A stretch of 52,034 nt of DNA from a virus: positions 1 through 52,034 of IMG/VR virus record IMGVR_UViG_3300024346_000096, one strand, 5' to 3'. The position numbers and the translations under genes were made by a program. Of the stretch, positions 1 to 6,815 are shown piece by piece. Below the pieces are notes generated by a model. That model searched no databases, was not told the DNA's origin, and saw only the letters and a program-made list of their open reading frames with translations. Within the stretch, counting starts at the first letter, position 1; every line of letters starts with the position of its first letter.

Positions 1-675
1 TTTAATAACTTTACCTATATTCATTATTAATAAGCCACCAAGAATACCAGCTATAGCTCCGCCATTTTCTTTTAGTATTTCTCCAGCTTTACCAAACTCT
101 CCAGCAAAGACATTTTCAACTACCTCTACCATGTCTCCAACAAAGTTTAGAATTTTAGTCAGGCCTGCAGCAAAGGCTTGAGGATTAAGTAAAAGAGTAG
201 CCAAACCAGCAATACCAGCTAAGAAGCCACCAGATTCTTTTACCTTACCACCAAAGCCTTCAATACCTTTAGCCATTTTACCAAGTAATGAATTAGCTTC
301 ATCTTGTTTCTTTATGGCTTCTCGTCTATCTTCTTCAGACTTTACACCAGCCTTTATAGTTTCTAATTGATCTTGGGCTGAGTTTAAAAGTTCTTGGTCA
401 AATGGTAATCCTTGCTCTTGTAATGCTACTTGTTCTTGCATTACAGCGTTAACGTTAGCAAAACTTTCCCTGAGTGCGGCGGAATTTTCATTTGAATCAA
501 TACCTAGACTTCCTTCCAAGGCTTTAATCGATTTTTCGACGTCGACATTAGCATCAACACTCTCTTCTACATTTCGAGATTGTTGTCTCATTTCGGCAAC
601 TAGTTCCTCAAGAGATTTACTCTGTTCTTCTAAAATATCTCTATTGTCTGTGTTATTTGTATTGTCGTCGGCCAT
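1..675 (-). CDS. Tape-measure-like / large virion protein, N-terminal part (runs off window)
   Basis: This is an open frame of 225 codons from an ATG at 675 down to the left edge with no stop, so only the N-terminus is seen. An AAGGA-like ribosome site lies upstream. Residues 1-130 are polar and rich in E, Q, K and R and look like a long coiled coil (for example ILEEQSKSLEELVAEMRQQS). From about residue 145 there are glycine/alanine-rich hydrophobic segments (GGFLAGIAGLATLLL, GGAIAGILGGLLIM) that could span or insert into a membrane. This coil-then-hydrophobic plan is typical of tail tape-measure proteins, and in many tailed phages the tape measure lies just downstream of a frameshifted chaperone pair, as here. 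I did not recognise a specific family. A gp29-equivalent role is inferred; another baseplate-hub or structural protein is possible. Confidence 0.5.
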   Translation of the reverse strand, partial: MADDNTNNTDNRDILEEQSKSLEELVAEMRQQSRNVEESVDANVDVEKSIKALEGSLGIDSNENSAALRESFANVNAVMQEQVALQEQGLPFDQELLNSAQDQLETIKAGVKSEEDRREAIKKQDEANSLLGKMAKGIEGFGGKVKESGGFLAGIAGLATLLLNPQAFAAGLTKILNFVGDMVEVVENVFAGEFGKAGEILKENGGAIAGILGGLLIMNIGKVIK

Positions 676-679
676 TTAA

Positions 680-796
680 CTAATCCTTAAATTTGCTATC
701 GATCCAACATTTACCATAATAAAGAATACCTAACCAGATGGAGAATAACACTCCATCAAAGTAAGATAATGTGTTCCACGCTTCTACTGGATCCAT
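680..796 (-). CDS. 38-residue single-span membrane peptide
   Basis: A short frame starts at ATG 796 directly after the TAA stop of the upstream gene (TAA immediately followed by ATG) and ends at TAG 680-682, five bases before the next gene. The translation begins MDPVEAWNTLSYFDGVLFSI and has one hydrophobic stretch (GVLFSIWLGILYYG, about residues 15-28) flanked by acidic N-terminal and basic C-terminal residues (IDSKFKD). Its own ribosome site is weak, so it is probably expressed by translational coupling to the EF-hand protein. Function is unknown. A small holin, antiholin or assembly factor is conceivable from size and topology only. Confidence 0.55.
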   Translation of the reverse strand: MDPVEAWNTLSYFDGVLFSIWLGILYYGKCWIDSKFKD

Positions 797-1120
797 TTAT
801 TTTTTCTTTCCCATTGCTTGTGTACCAAAGAAAGCAGCAACAATACCAGCAACAGCTACAAAATAAGTAGGTGCCATATCGCCTAATGTTTCTTGGGCTT
901 GATCTAAACCAGCTAGTGATGCAATAACAACAGCGAATGGATATAACAATAATCCACCAAGGGCAAACCATGTCATGTTACGTTGTGCATCTCGCATCGC
1001 GTCAGCATCTTCTAGCTCTTTACGTTTAAACTCTAAGTATAATGCCTCTTCAGCCGCACTTACTTTACCATCACCATTTGTATCTGCTGGATGGAAAGTT
1101 TCTTTTACTTCTTCTGTCAT
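797..1120 (-). CDS. EF-hand membrane protein, 107 residues
   Basis: The N-terminal soluble part carries a canonical EF-hand loop at residues 13-24 (DTNGDGKVSAAE) with acidic or oxygen ligands at loop positions 1, 3, 5, 9 and 12. A charged helix (KRKELEDADAMRDAQRN) follows, then two hydrophobic segments at about 49-72 and 85-103, ending in a basic GKKK tail. It therefore looks like a two-span inner-membrane protein with a calcium-binding head. Its ATG (1118-1120) overlaps the stop of the gp51-like frame as ATGA, so it belongs to the same operon as gp26. The family is not one I can name. Holin-like or membrane-signalling roles are guesses. Confidence 0.7.
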   Translation of the reverse strand: MTEEVKETFHPADTNGDGKVSAAEEALYLEFKRKELEDADAMRDAQRNMTWFALGGLLLYPFAVVIASLAGLDQAQETLGDMAPTYFVAVAGIVAAFFGTQAMGKKK

Positions 1121-1260
1121 CTCTTTTGTTTCCTATTCTGTTCAGCTATTCGCTCATTTTCTTCTCTGATCCATTGTTGAAGGAGTGCTACGTATATCTC
1201 CCTTTCCCACGGTATCATATCTTCTAGTTCTGTTAAACTATACTTATGATGTTGCATCAT
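1117..1260 (-). CDS. 51: gp51-like C-terminal domain, probably read by -1 frameshift from gp26
   Basis: In the -1 frame relative to gp26 there is an uninterrupted reading frame from the slippery run at 1314-1320 to the TGA at 1117-1119. From the first ATG (1260) it encodes 47 residues, including LTELEDMIPWEREIYVALL and a charged helix (EENERIAEQNRKQKR). The WEREIYV-type motif resembles the C-terminal parts of frameshifted tail assembly chaperones and the short gp51-like proteins of marine T4-like phages. No ribosome-binding site precedes ATG 1260 or 1257, which argues against independent initiation. The frameshifted extension would add 65 residues to residues 1-238 of gp26, giving a protein of 303 residues. 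The expected role is assisting baseplate-hub or tape-measure assembly. The gp51 label is by position and size and is less certain than the frame itself. Confidence 0.6.
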   Translation of the reverse strand: MMQHHKYSLTELEDMIPWEREIYVALLQQWIREENERIAEQNRKQKR

Positions 1261-1307
1261 CGAAAAGTTAGTTTTATAATAATTAACTAGTGTATCATGT
1301 GAAAGGG

Positions 1308-2027
1308 CTAGATAAAAAAACTTTGTACGCCTTCCAATGTTAGTTCTTGTTCATGCTTACAAGTAATACAACTAAACTCTACCTTATGCTTTAATGTAGG
1401 CAATGAACTAAAGAACTCAGTAATCTTTGCAAACTGCTCAGAGCTTAATCCCTCAATAAAATCATTTAACTCTTTTTCAGTTTGATTTTTACAATCCCAT
1501 ACTTCATCGCTATTAAATATACTCTTCATACATCTAGTAATAAGCTGTAGTGTTAGTTTCATTTGCTTATCCGGAGATGTTTTCTCTGGATTGTATTCCA
1601 TTTTACTAACTGTGTCTAGTGAGGGATACTCAAATTCTATTCCGATATCTTTAGTTACCATTACATGTTTATCTTTAGGTAACTCGGTCATCTTGATATT
1701 GTCTAGGTTTATTTCAATTGGTGTGAGTGCTTTACATTCTTCACATTTCAATTGAAGGTTTACCGATTCACCTACCGATTTTGAACGTAGTCTTAGGAAT
1801 AATTCCTCTAGATCAAAACTTGTAAGTTTATTAATATCAATATCATCAAATATACAGGCTTTTAATATATCTTTTAAAGCCTTTATCATCATTTTATTAT
1901 CCTTTGATTCCATCGCAACCATAAGGATCTTTTCTTCTTTAACTAGGAAAGGTCTAAATTCAACTTCCTGGCCAGTACTCGGAACTGTCACACTATACCG
2001 ACTACTGTTTACAATTGGCAAAGCCAT
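1308..2027 (-). CDS. 26: gp26-like baseplate hub / tail assembly chaperone
   Basis: A 239-residue protein starts at ATG 2027 behind an AAGGAGT ribosome site and reads MALPIVNSSRYSVTVPSTGQ. It resembles the T4 gp26 family of marine myoviruses: an N-terminal region binding or modifying the hub, and paired cysteines (CEEC near residue 110 and CITC near residue 220) that could form a zinc-ribbon-like pair. T4 gp26 (208 residues) is needed for central hub assembly. The end of the gene carries a T7 run just before the stop that leads into the gp51-like frame, as in the lambda G/GT chaperone pair. It is in the leftward late operon, 30 bases after the gp54-like gene. Confidence 0.75.
   Translation of the reverse strand: MALPIVNSSRYSVTVPSTGQEVEFRPFLVKEEKILMVAMESKDNKMMIKALKDILKACIFDDIDINKLTSFDLEELFLRLRSKSVGESVNLQLKCEECKALTPIEINLDNIKMTELPKDKHVMVTKDIGIEFEYPSLDTVSKMEYNPEKTSPDKQMKLTLQLITRCMKSIFNSDEVWDCKNQTEKELNDFIEGLSSEQFAKITEFFSSLPTLKHKVEFSCITCKHEQELTLEGVQSFFI
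1314..1320 (-). promoter_or_regulatory. Candidate -1 ribosomal frameshift slippery heptamer U UUU UUU
   Basis: On the minus strand seven consecutive T residues are phased as agT TTT TTT ATC TAG, five codons before and including the gp26 stop. This fits the X XXY YYZ rule exactly: after a one-base backward slip both tRNAs re-pair with UUU UUU and the next codon is UAU. The shifted frame stays open for 65 codons. A weak inverted repeat (AGTTA/TAACT) lies downstream, but I see no strong pseudoknot. Confidence 0.65.
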
Positions 2028-2057
2028 AATTTACTACTCCTTCATTTCAAATATAAT

Positions 2058-2705
2058 TTAAAAAATATCTAATAATGTTTCTGGTATCGCAGCTTTAAAT
2101 GCACTTGCTGTACTACTTAATGCTCCTTCCACTACATATTTATCGTATGCAAATACTACAGTTAAGCGCGTAAATTCTTCGTCCTGTGCACTTAATGCAA
2201 TTGCTGATACGTCAATGGGATATGCCTTCTCTAATTTAACACCAAAGACTGGAATATCTTGCTGATTTAGCTGTTGTATAACTATATCAGTCGAGTAATC
2301 ATTTTTATAGCCTAGCTGATAACCTTCAGTGTCAACAATGCTAGACATCCAAGTCTCAAAAAGTGTTTTAGCATAATAGTCGTTCGTTACAATAAAGTGC
2401 ATCGTAACGTCACCGTCAATACTAGTGTATGGAAATTTGTTACTCTGGCGATCTGACGCATAGTCTATTGTTGAGAAGCTACGAGAAGGTAATGTGACTT
2501 GTTCACATAGAATTGCTATGTCACGAGGATCATATATGGATTGCCTAATGCCCGCACTCTCACCAGATAACAAACGGCCAACAATTTGTTCTACATCGAT
2601 TCCTATCAATGGCTGTGTTGGAGGTGTGAATAATACTTGGAATCTATTATTCTTAGCAAGGCCACCCTTTTTGGATATTACCGCTTTTAGTTTATCTACG
2701 CTCAT
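2058..2705 (-). CDS. 54: gp54-like baseplate tail-tube initiator (tail-tube fold)
   Basis: This 215-residue protein follows the same plan as the gp19 tail tube at 49073: an N-terminal FQVLF strand, CEQVTLPSRSF, DVTMHFIVTNDYYAKTLFETW, a QLNQQ helix segment and a late KAYPIDVSAIAL strand followed by TVVFAYDKY. In T4-like phages a second tail-tube paralogue is gp54, the protein on the baseplate that starts tube polymerisation together with gp48. The gp48 gene lies just across the divergent promoter region, which supports the assignment. Its ATG overlaps the last base of the upstream gene. A different tube-fold protein cannot be excluded. Confidence 0.65.
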   Translation of the reverse strand: MSVDKLKAVISKKGGLAKNNRFQVLFTPPTQPLIGIDVEQIVGRLLSGESAGIRQSIYDPRDIAILCEQVTLPSRSFSTIDYASDRQSNKFPYTSIDGDVTMHFIVTNDYYAKTLFETWMSSIVDTEGYQLGYKNDYSTDIVIQQLNQQDIPVFGVKLEKAYPIDVSAIALSAQDEEFTRLTVVFAYDKYVVEGALSSTASAFKAAIPETLLDIF

Positions 2706-3295
2706 TAGCTCCTCGCAATACTAATTGATTCTTTCCAGATCTTAGCTTTACCAGCTTTCTTAAACTGCTCTGTTGGTAAGAAGATAGCGATTTGCCATTC
2801 GGTCATCGGTACTCTTACGATACGAGATCTAACATGCTCATTTAAATAACTCTTAAAGCATGGTTTAAATTCTTTATACTTCTTTGTCGACTGTATTAAA
2901 TCATAGCGCAATTTAGTTAAACGTGATTTATCAGTTAACGTCTTAGGTCCAAGGTTCATTAATTGATCTAAAAATTCAGCCCTTATATCAGGTCTTAGGT
3001 AATGTAGATTCAAACCTTGGAAACCGTTTTTATTAGCATCCACCATAATCGTTAAAGGAAACCTATCGTAATAGGGTAAGGTCTTCTTATGTTTAGGGTC
3101 ATAGAAGTACATAAACATGTTACCATAAACTAGTTTAGATGTAGGTTCTAATGCCTTATCCTTTAATAATGCTTGCCGAGCAGGCATCTTTAATTTTTCA
3201 ATATTATCTTTAAACCAGTCTTGGGACTCTTTAGTCCGTGCCGTAATACCAGACCGAAATGCATTTGCTTGTAGTGTATCGAATAGTGAAGCCAT
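2705..3295 (-). CDS. 2: Possible DNA end protector (gp2-like)
   Basis: A 196-residue basic protein. The central block GNMFMYFYDPKHKKTLPYYD followed by FPLTIMVD and GLNLHYLRPDIRAEFLDQL matches my recollection of proteins annotated as T4-like DNA end protector gp2 (T4 gp2 is 274 residues). Gp2 binds the ends of packaged DNA and protects them from host RecBCD on the next infection. The neighbour is the head-completion protein gp4, and in T4 genes 2 and 4 are also adjacent. A late promoter box lies exactly six bases before the ATG. Without a database comparison the name is tentative; the protein being a conserved T4-like virion or completion protein is safer. Confidence 0.55.
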   Translation of the reverse strand: MASLFDTLQANAFRSGITARTKESQDWFKDNIEKLKMPARQALLKDKALEPTSKLVYGNMFMYFYDPKHKKTLPYYDRFPLTIMVDANKNGFQGLNLHYLRPDIRAEFLDQLMNLGPKTLTDKSRLTKLRYDLIQSTKKYKEFKPCFKSYLNEHVRSRIVRVPMTEWQIAIFLPTEQFKKAGKAKIWKESISIARS

Positions 3296-3300
3296 ATAAC

Positions 3301-3308
3301 TATTTATA
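3301..3308 (-). promoter_or_regulatory. T4-type late promoter TATAAATA (minus), six bases before the gp2-like ATG
   Basis: TATTTATA on the given strand reads TATAAATA leftward. The predicted start, six bases after the last A, coincides with the A of the ATG at 3295, so a transcript from here would have no leader. The box lies immediately after the gp4 stop codon. Confidence 0.6.
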
Positions 3309-3755
3309 TCAACTCTTTAGTAGTTTTATGCCTAAATTCTTTAATGTGTCTTCCGTCCATATCTGAAACTTCCAACCTTTGTGTTTAGCATATTGATCAG
3401 CCGCAGTCCACTTAGACGTATTCTTAACGTAGGTCGTAACCTCATTAATGTATCTCTTGGTTTTACGTGCTGGTTTTTTTGGAGCAACCGTTTCTTTCTT
3501 TGGTTTGATTTCTACAAGTATAATATCTTTATTGTCAAACTCTACAAGAAGATCAACAAAGTAGCGATGTAGTTTACCATCAGTATTACACTTATAAGGT
3601 ACAACAATCTCTTCGCTATTCCATCGTTTAACTCGTGGGTTGTTTTCACACCATTTAAATGCTTGACGTTCCCACAAAGATCTGTATGTTACCTTGGTTG
3701 GATCGCCTAAATACTTCTTGGTATCTTTAATCGTGTATTTTCCCTTGTAAGCCAT
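3309..3755 (-). CDS. 4: gp4-like head completion protein
   Basis: A 148-residue protein (T4 gp4 is 150) with the conserved start YRSLWERQAFKWCENNPRVKRWN, then FVDLLVEFDNKDIILVEIKP. The pattern of WE(R) followed by D and ExK within beta strands is the TnsA/restriction-endonuclease-like core seen in the gp4 family. T4 gp4 completes the head after DNA packaging, before tail joining. It is the first gene of the leftward operon and lies about 40 bases after a late promoter on the minus strand. Basic, lysine-rich insertion PKKETVAPKKPARKTKR lies in the middle. Confidence 0.85.
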   Translation of the reverse strand: MAYKGKYTIKDTKKYLGDPTKVTYRSLWERQAFKWCENNPRVKRWNSEEIVVPYKCNTDGKLHRYFVDLLVEFDNKDIILVEIKPKKETVAPKKPARKTKRYINEVTTYVKNTSKWTAADQYAKHKGWKFQIWTEDTLKNLGIKLLKS

Positions 3756-3774
3756 AAATTACCTTTCCATTCAT

Positions 3775-3782
3775 TATAAATA
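3775..3782 (+). promoter_or_regulatory. T4-type late promoter TATAAATA for gp48 and the baseplate genes
   Basis: An exact TATAAATA lies 36 bases before the gp48 ATG in the divergent intergenic region. The predicted start is near 3788, leaving room for the AGAGGA ribosome site. Confidence 0.8.
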
Positions 3783-3799
3783 AAGTTATATTAAATAGT

Positions 3800-3807
3800 T
3801 ATTTATA
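3800..3807 (-). promoter_or_regulatory. T4-type late promoter TATAAATA (minus) for gp4 and the leftward operon
   Basis: TATTTATA on the given strand is TATAAATA leftward, with the predicted start near 3794 and gp4 starting at 3755. It faces the rightward box at 3775-3782, so the two promoters point at each other and their transcripts overlap by a few bases. Confidence 0.75.
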
Positions 3808-3817
3808 AGAGGAAAAT

Positions 3818-4624
3818 ATGTCATCTATTATAGTATTTCCATCAACACTTGGCGAAAGCGTCACGAAGGGCGGTAATCACGTATCCTTTGAGATCATCGG
3901 AGGTGATGAGTTTAGCGACGGCGTATTTAAATTACACTTATTCATACCTTCAGGTTTTGCATTAGGCGACGGTGCTAATTTTGGTAGCATAGATTTAGGT
4001 GTCATTAATGCTGCAAAAGATATGATAGCTAAGGACAAAAAGGGTAGCAATACTAATGTAGGAGAGCTAGAAGCTACAGCAATCGGCTCAGCACTTTTAA
4101 ACAAGATGGGAATTGGTGGTGATTTAAATGCTGCTGGTGCAACGGCTGCTAAGGCTGGTGTTGCTATTAATCCTCAAACAACTCTTACCTACGAAGGGGC
4201 TAATATTCGAACGTTTGATATGAGCTTTCAGCTAGTCGCATCGAGTGCTAAAGAAGCTGAAACTATTCGTGTTATAGAACATACCTTTAGAAAATATATG
4301 TACGCTAAAAGAGAAGGCGATTTTGCGTTAAAGTATCCACCCCTCTTTAGAGTTAAATTTATGAAAGGTAAACAGGTCAATAAATTTTTACCATTCCTGT
4401 ATGATTCATATTTAACTAGTTTAAACGTAACATATAACAGTGATGGAAACATGTATCATAAAGATGGTGCACCAACTGACGTTACTATTGCACTGTCATT
4501 CCAAGAACAAAAACAACTTACCAGAGATGATCTATATCATGTGCCAGGTGAAGGCGAAAGCGAAAAGCCTCCTACTCTAGTTCAACAAAACTTCGATTAC
4601 CCTGAAGCTAAAAGCGGAGATTAA
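3818..4624 (+). CDS. 48: gp48-like baseplate tail-tube cap
   Basis: A 268-residue protein (T4 gp48 is 364). Typical family features are the middle NPQTTLTYEGANIRTFDMSF, then AETIRVIEHTFRKYMY, LKYPPLFRVKFM, SLNVTYNSDGN, HKDGAPTDVTIALSFQE and QLTRDDLY. Gp48 sits on the hub and, with gp54, forms the platform on which the tail tube polymerises. It starts at ATG 3818 behind AGAGGA and is the first gene of the rightward baseplate operon. Gp53 follows after three bases. Confidence 0.85.
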   Translation: MSSIIVFPSTLGESVTKGGNHVSFEIIGGDEFSDGVFKLHLFIPSGFALGDGANFGSIDLGVINAAKDMIAKDKKGSNTNVGELEATAIGSALLNKMGIGGDLNAAGATAAKAGVAINPQTTLTYEGANIRTFDMSFQLVASSAKEAETIRVIEHTFRKYMYAKREGDFALKYPPLFRVKFMKGKQVNKFLPFLYDSYLTSLNVTYNSDGNMYHKDGAPTDVTIALSFQEQKQLTRDDLYHVPGEGESEKPPTLVQQNFDYPEAKSGD

Positions 4625-4627
4625 TTT

Positions 4628-5461
4628 ATGAGCTTTTTTAAACAATTTCCCTTAGTCAATTATGACATAGGACTAGATGGATCTATTACCAAAATGGTAA
4701 ATATATTTAGATCGGTTAGGCCAATTCAAAACTATATAGACAATCCTTCACTATACAAGTTTTATCAAATTGAAAACGGCGAACGGCCAGATATTATATC
4801 TCAAAAGTTATATGGAACACCAGATTTTTATTGGACCTTTTTTGTTGTAAATGAATTTTTACATGATGGTTATAAAGTATGGCCAATGAGCCAAGAGCAA
4901 ATGCTAAAATATTTAAAGTCTGAATATAGTGGATATGCAGTAAACACTAGAATATCATATACTGACAACAATATTCAAAACTCATTAGCAGGTAACTTCA
5001 AGCTAGGTGAAACTATTACTGGTGAAACTTCAGGTGCGATTGGAACCCTAACTAAAAAGAACATAGATTTAAATCAACTAGTTATACAAAATATGACTAG
5101 TAGCTTATCGTTTAACGGTAGAAAATATACTAGTGGTGCGTATGATAATACCAGTAGTTTACCATTTGAAAAAATAACAGGATCCACATCAAGAGACCAA
5201 GTTCAATCATACGATGTATGGCCTTATGCTGAAGCGCCTCACCACTATTATATCTTAGATGAAGACGGAACCGAAAGAGAATACACACCTGACATATTTA
5301 TTAATAACCAAGAATACACAAAGACGAGTGAAGAATTATCATATATTAGCAATCGGCAATATGTTTATAACCTAAACGATCAAAGATCTAAAATACGTGT
5401 CATTAATCCTAATATGATTGGAGAGTTTGTAGATACTTTCGAGAGATTAATTAATGAGTGA
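4628..5461 (+). CDS. 53: gp53-like baseplate wedge protein
   Basis: A 277-residue protein (T4 gp53 is about 196). The N-terminal 110 residues carry the family signature: FPLVNYDI, NPSLYKFYQIENGERPDIIS and LYGTPDFYWTFFVVN, a LysM-like fold that links adjacent wedges in T4. The additional length is largely an insert at about residues 122-190 (GNFKLGETITGETSGAIGTL and following), a beta module seen in other virion proteins of this window. The C-terminal part HHYYILDEDGTEREY resumes the family. The last eight bases overlap the gp27-like gene. Confidence 0.85.
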   Translation: MSFFKQFPLVNYDIGLDGSITKMVNIFRSVRPIQNYIDNPSLYKFYQIENGERPDIISQKLYGTPDFYWTFFVVNEFLHDGYKVWPMSQEQMLKYLKSEYSGYAVNTRISYTDNNIQNSLAGNFKLGETITGETSGAIGTLTKKNIDLNQLVIQNMTSSLSFNGRKYTSGAYDNTSSLPFEKITGSTSRDQVQSYDVWPYAEAPHHYYILDEDGTEREYTPDIFINNQEYTKTSEELSYISNRQYVYNLNDQRSKIRVINPNMIGEFVDTFERLINE

Positions 5462-6815
5462 TATATCAAAAAATAGGGTTGGTTCTGATGGAGTAGCATC
5501 TACTCCTACAACTTATCAAATTGGCCATTTAAAAATACAAGCTAGCAATAAAGAACATGCCGGCAATGGCAATTCGTATGAATATGATATTACTAATCTT
5601 CTTGCATATTTTGAAATAAACGAATCTTTAAATTCCCCTAATCTTGAGGTTATTTTATCCATAGGTGATTCAATAAATCTAGCCGAAACTATTAATTTGC
5701 AAGGTAACGAAAAGCTAGAGTTATATGTTTATAGAAAGCAACCTAAGCCTGGCAAACCAGGTAGCGATAAGAAAACATTTACACTCAATTTAAGAGTTGC
5801 TGAAATATTCGATTATGTTCGTCCTAAGCCAGGATTGACTACATATACCATAAGAGCTGTTAGCGAATACGTGTATCTTAATAGTTTGAAAAAGCTGAAA
5901 ACCGCATTTCATGGTTCTCCTACGGATTTAATCGCACAAATTTCGAAAGGTGATTTAAAAATATCCGAAGATGGTAAAGACTTTTCGAAAGGGTCTAAAA
6001 ACATAATTAGAGGAATATTTCCTAATATACATCCATTGTCTGGTATACATTGGCTGCTTAGACATGCATTTGATCAAAGTACTCCGTATTTTTACTATCA
6101 AACTCTAGCTGAAGACGGAAAGGTAAGACTTAAATCATATAAACAACTATTAAATGAAGACGAATATTCTAAATATAAGTTAGTTCCATTTAGTGATCCC
6201 AATGTTGAATTGGAAACGCGAGAAGGATATGAATATGAAAGATCTCTCATAAGAAAAATTACTTCCAAATATAATCAAGGTAAATTATTATCAGCTCATC
6301 ACGGTGCGTATGCTTCTACTATGCATACTATCGATATTTCTAATAAGCACTACAACAAAAATGTTTTTAACTATGATAATTCATCGATGATGAAATTGAA
6401 TAAAAATAAATCATTTGCTGAAACTGATCGTACTAAAATATCTGATAGCGGATTAACAGACTCTATAGATTCTAAACATTACTTTGTATCTTTAAACTCT
6501 AAGGCTTATGATGAGACAGGTAACTATACATCTCCTGTGCCAATCGATTTACAAAAGACTATGTCTTATATAGAAAACTTACATTACCAAACACATGAAA
6601 TACAAATAGCTGGAGATTTTGATTTAAGAGTCGGCCATAAAATAAAAATTGAGGTTAGAAGAACAGACTTAGAAAATAAAGGTTCAGGTGTTGATAAATT
6701 ACAATCTGGTGTATATTTAATTACACAAATCGTACATAGATTTAAAGACGGCTTTTACCAAGATATAACAATACAGAAAGATTCAAGTGAGGTGGATTTA
6801 AATGCTACAAAATGA
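5454..6815 (+). CDS. 27: gp27-like baseplate hub protein
   Basis: A 453-residue protein with a TYQIGHLKIQ start, a domain with ILSIGDSINLAETI, LELYVYRKQPK and LNLRVAEIFDYVRPKPG, then GIHWLLRHAFD and a C-terminal IQIAGDFDLRVGHKIKIEVRR. These are hallmarks of the tail-hub fold shared by T4 gp27, Mu gp44 and VgrG first domains. It lies between gp53 and gp5, and its end overlaps gp5 by 14 bases, which fits a gp27-gp5 complex translated together. T4 gp27 has 391 residues. The assignment rests on context and fold-like motifs more than on close identity. Confidence 0.65.
   Translation: MSDISKNRVGSDGVASTPTTYQIGHLKIQASNKEHAGNGNSYEYDITNLLAYFEINESLNSPNLEVILSIGDSINLAETINLQGNEKLELYVYRKQPKPGKPGSDKKTFTLNLRVAEIFDYVRPKPGLTTYTIRAVSEYVYLNSLKKLKTAFHGSPTDLIAQISKGDLKISEDGKDFSKGSKNIIRGIFPNIHPLSGIHWLLRHAFDQSTPYFYYQTLAEDGKVRLKSYKQLLNEDEYSKYKLVPFSDPNVELETREGYEYERSLIRKITSKYNQGKLLSAHHGAYASTMHTIDISNKHYNKNVFNYDNSSMMKLNKNKSFAETDRTKISDSGLTDSIDSKHYFVSLNSKAYDETGNYTSPVPIDLQKTMSYIENLHYQTHEIQIAGDFDLRVGHKIKIEVRRTDLENKGSGVDKLQSGVYLITQIVHRFKDGFYQDITIQKDSSEVDLNATK

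Noticed and set aside
1042-1227. Forward-strand open frames across the gp51/EF-hand region
   Set aside because: They lie antisense to a continuous leftward operon, have no ribosome sites and show low-complexity translations.
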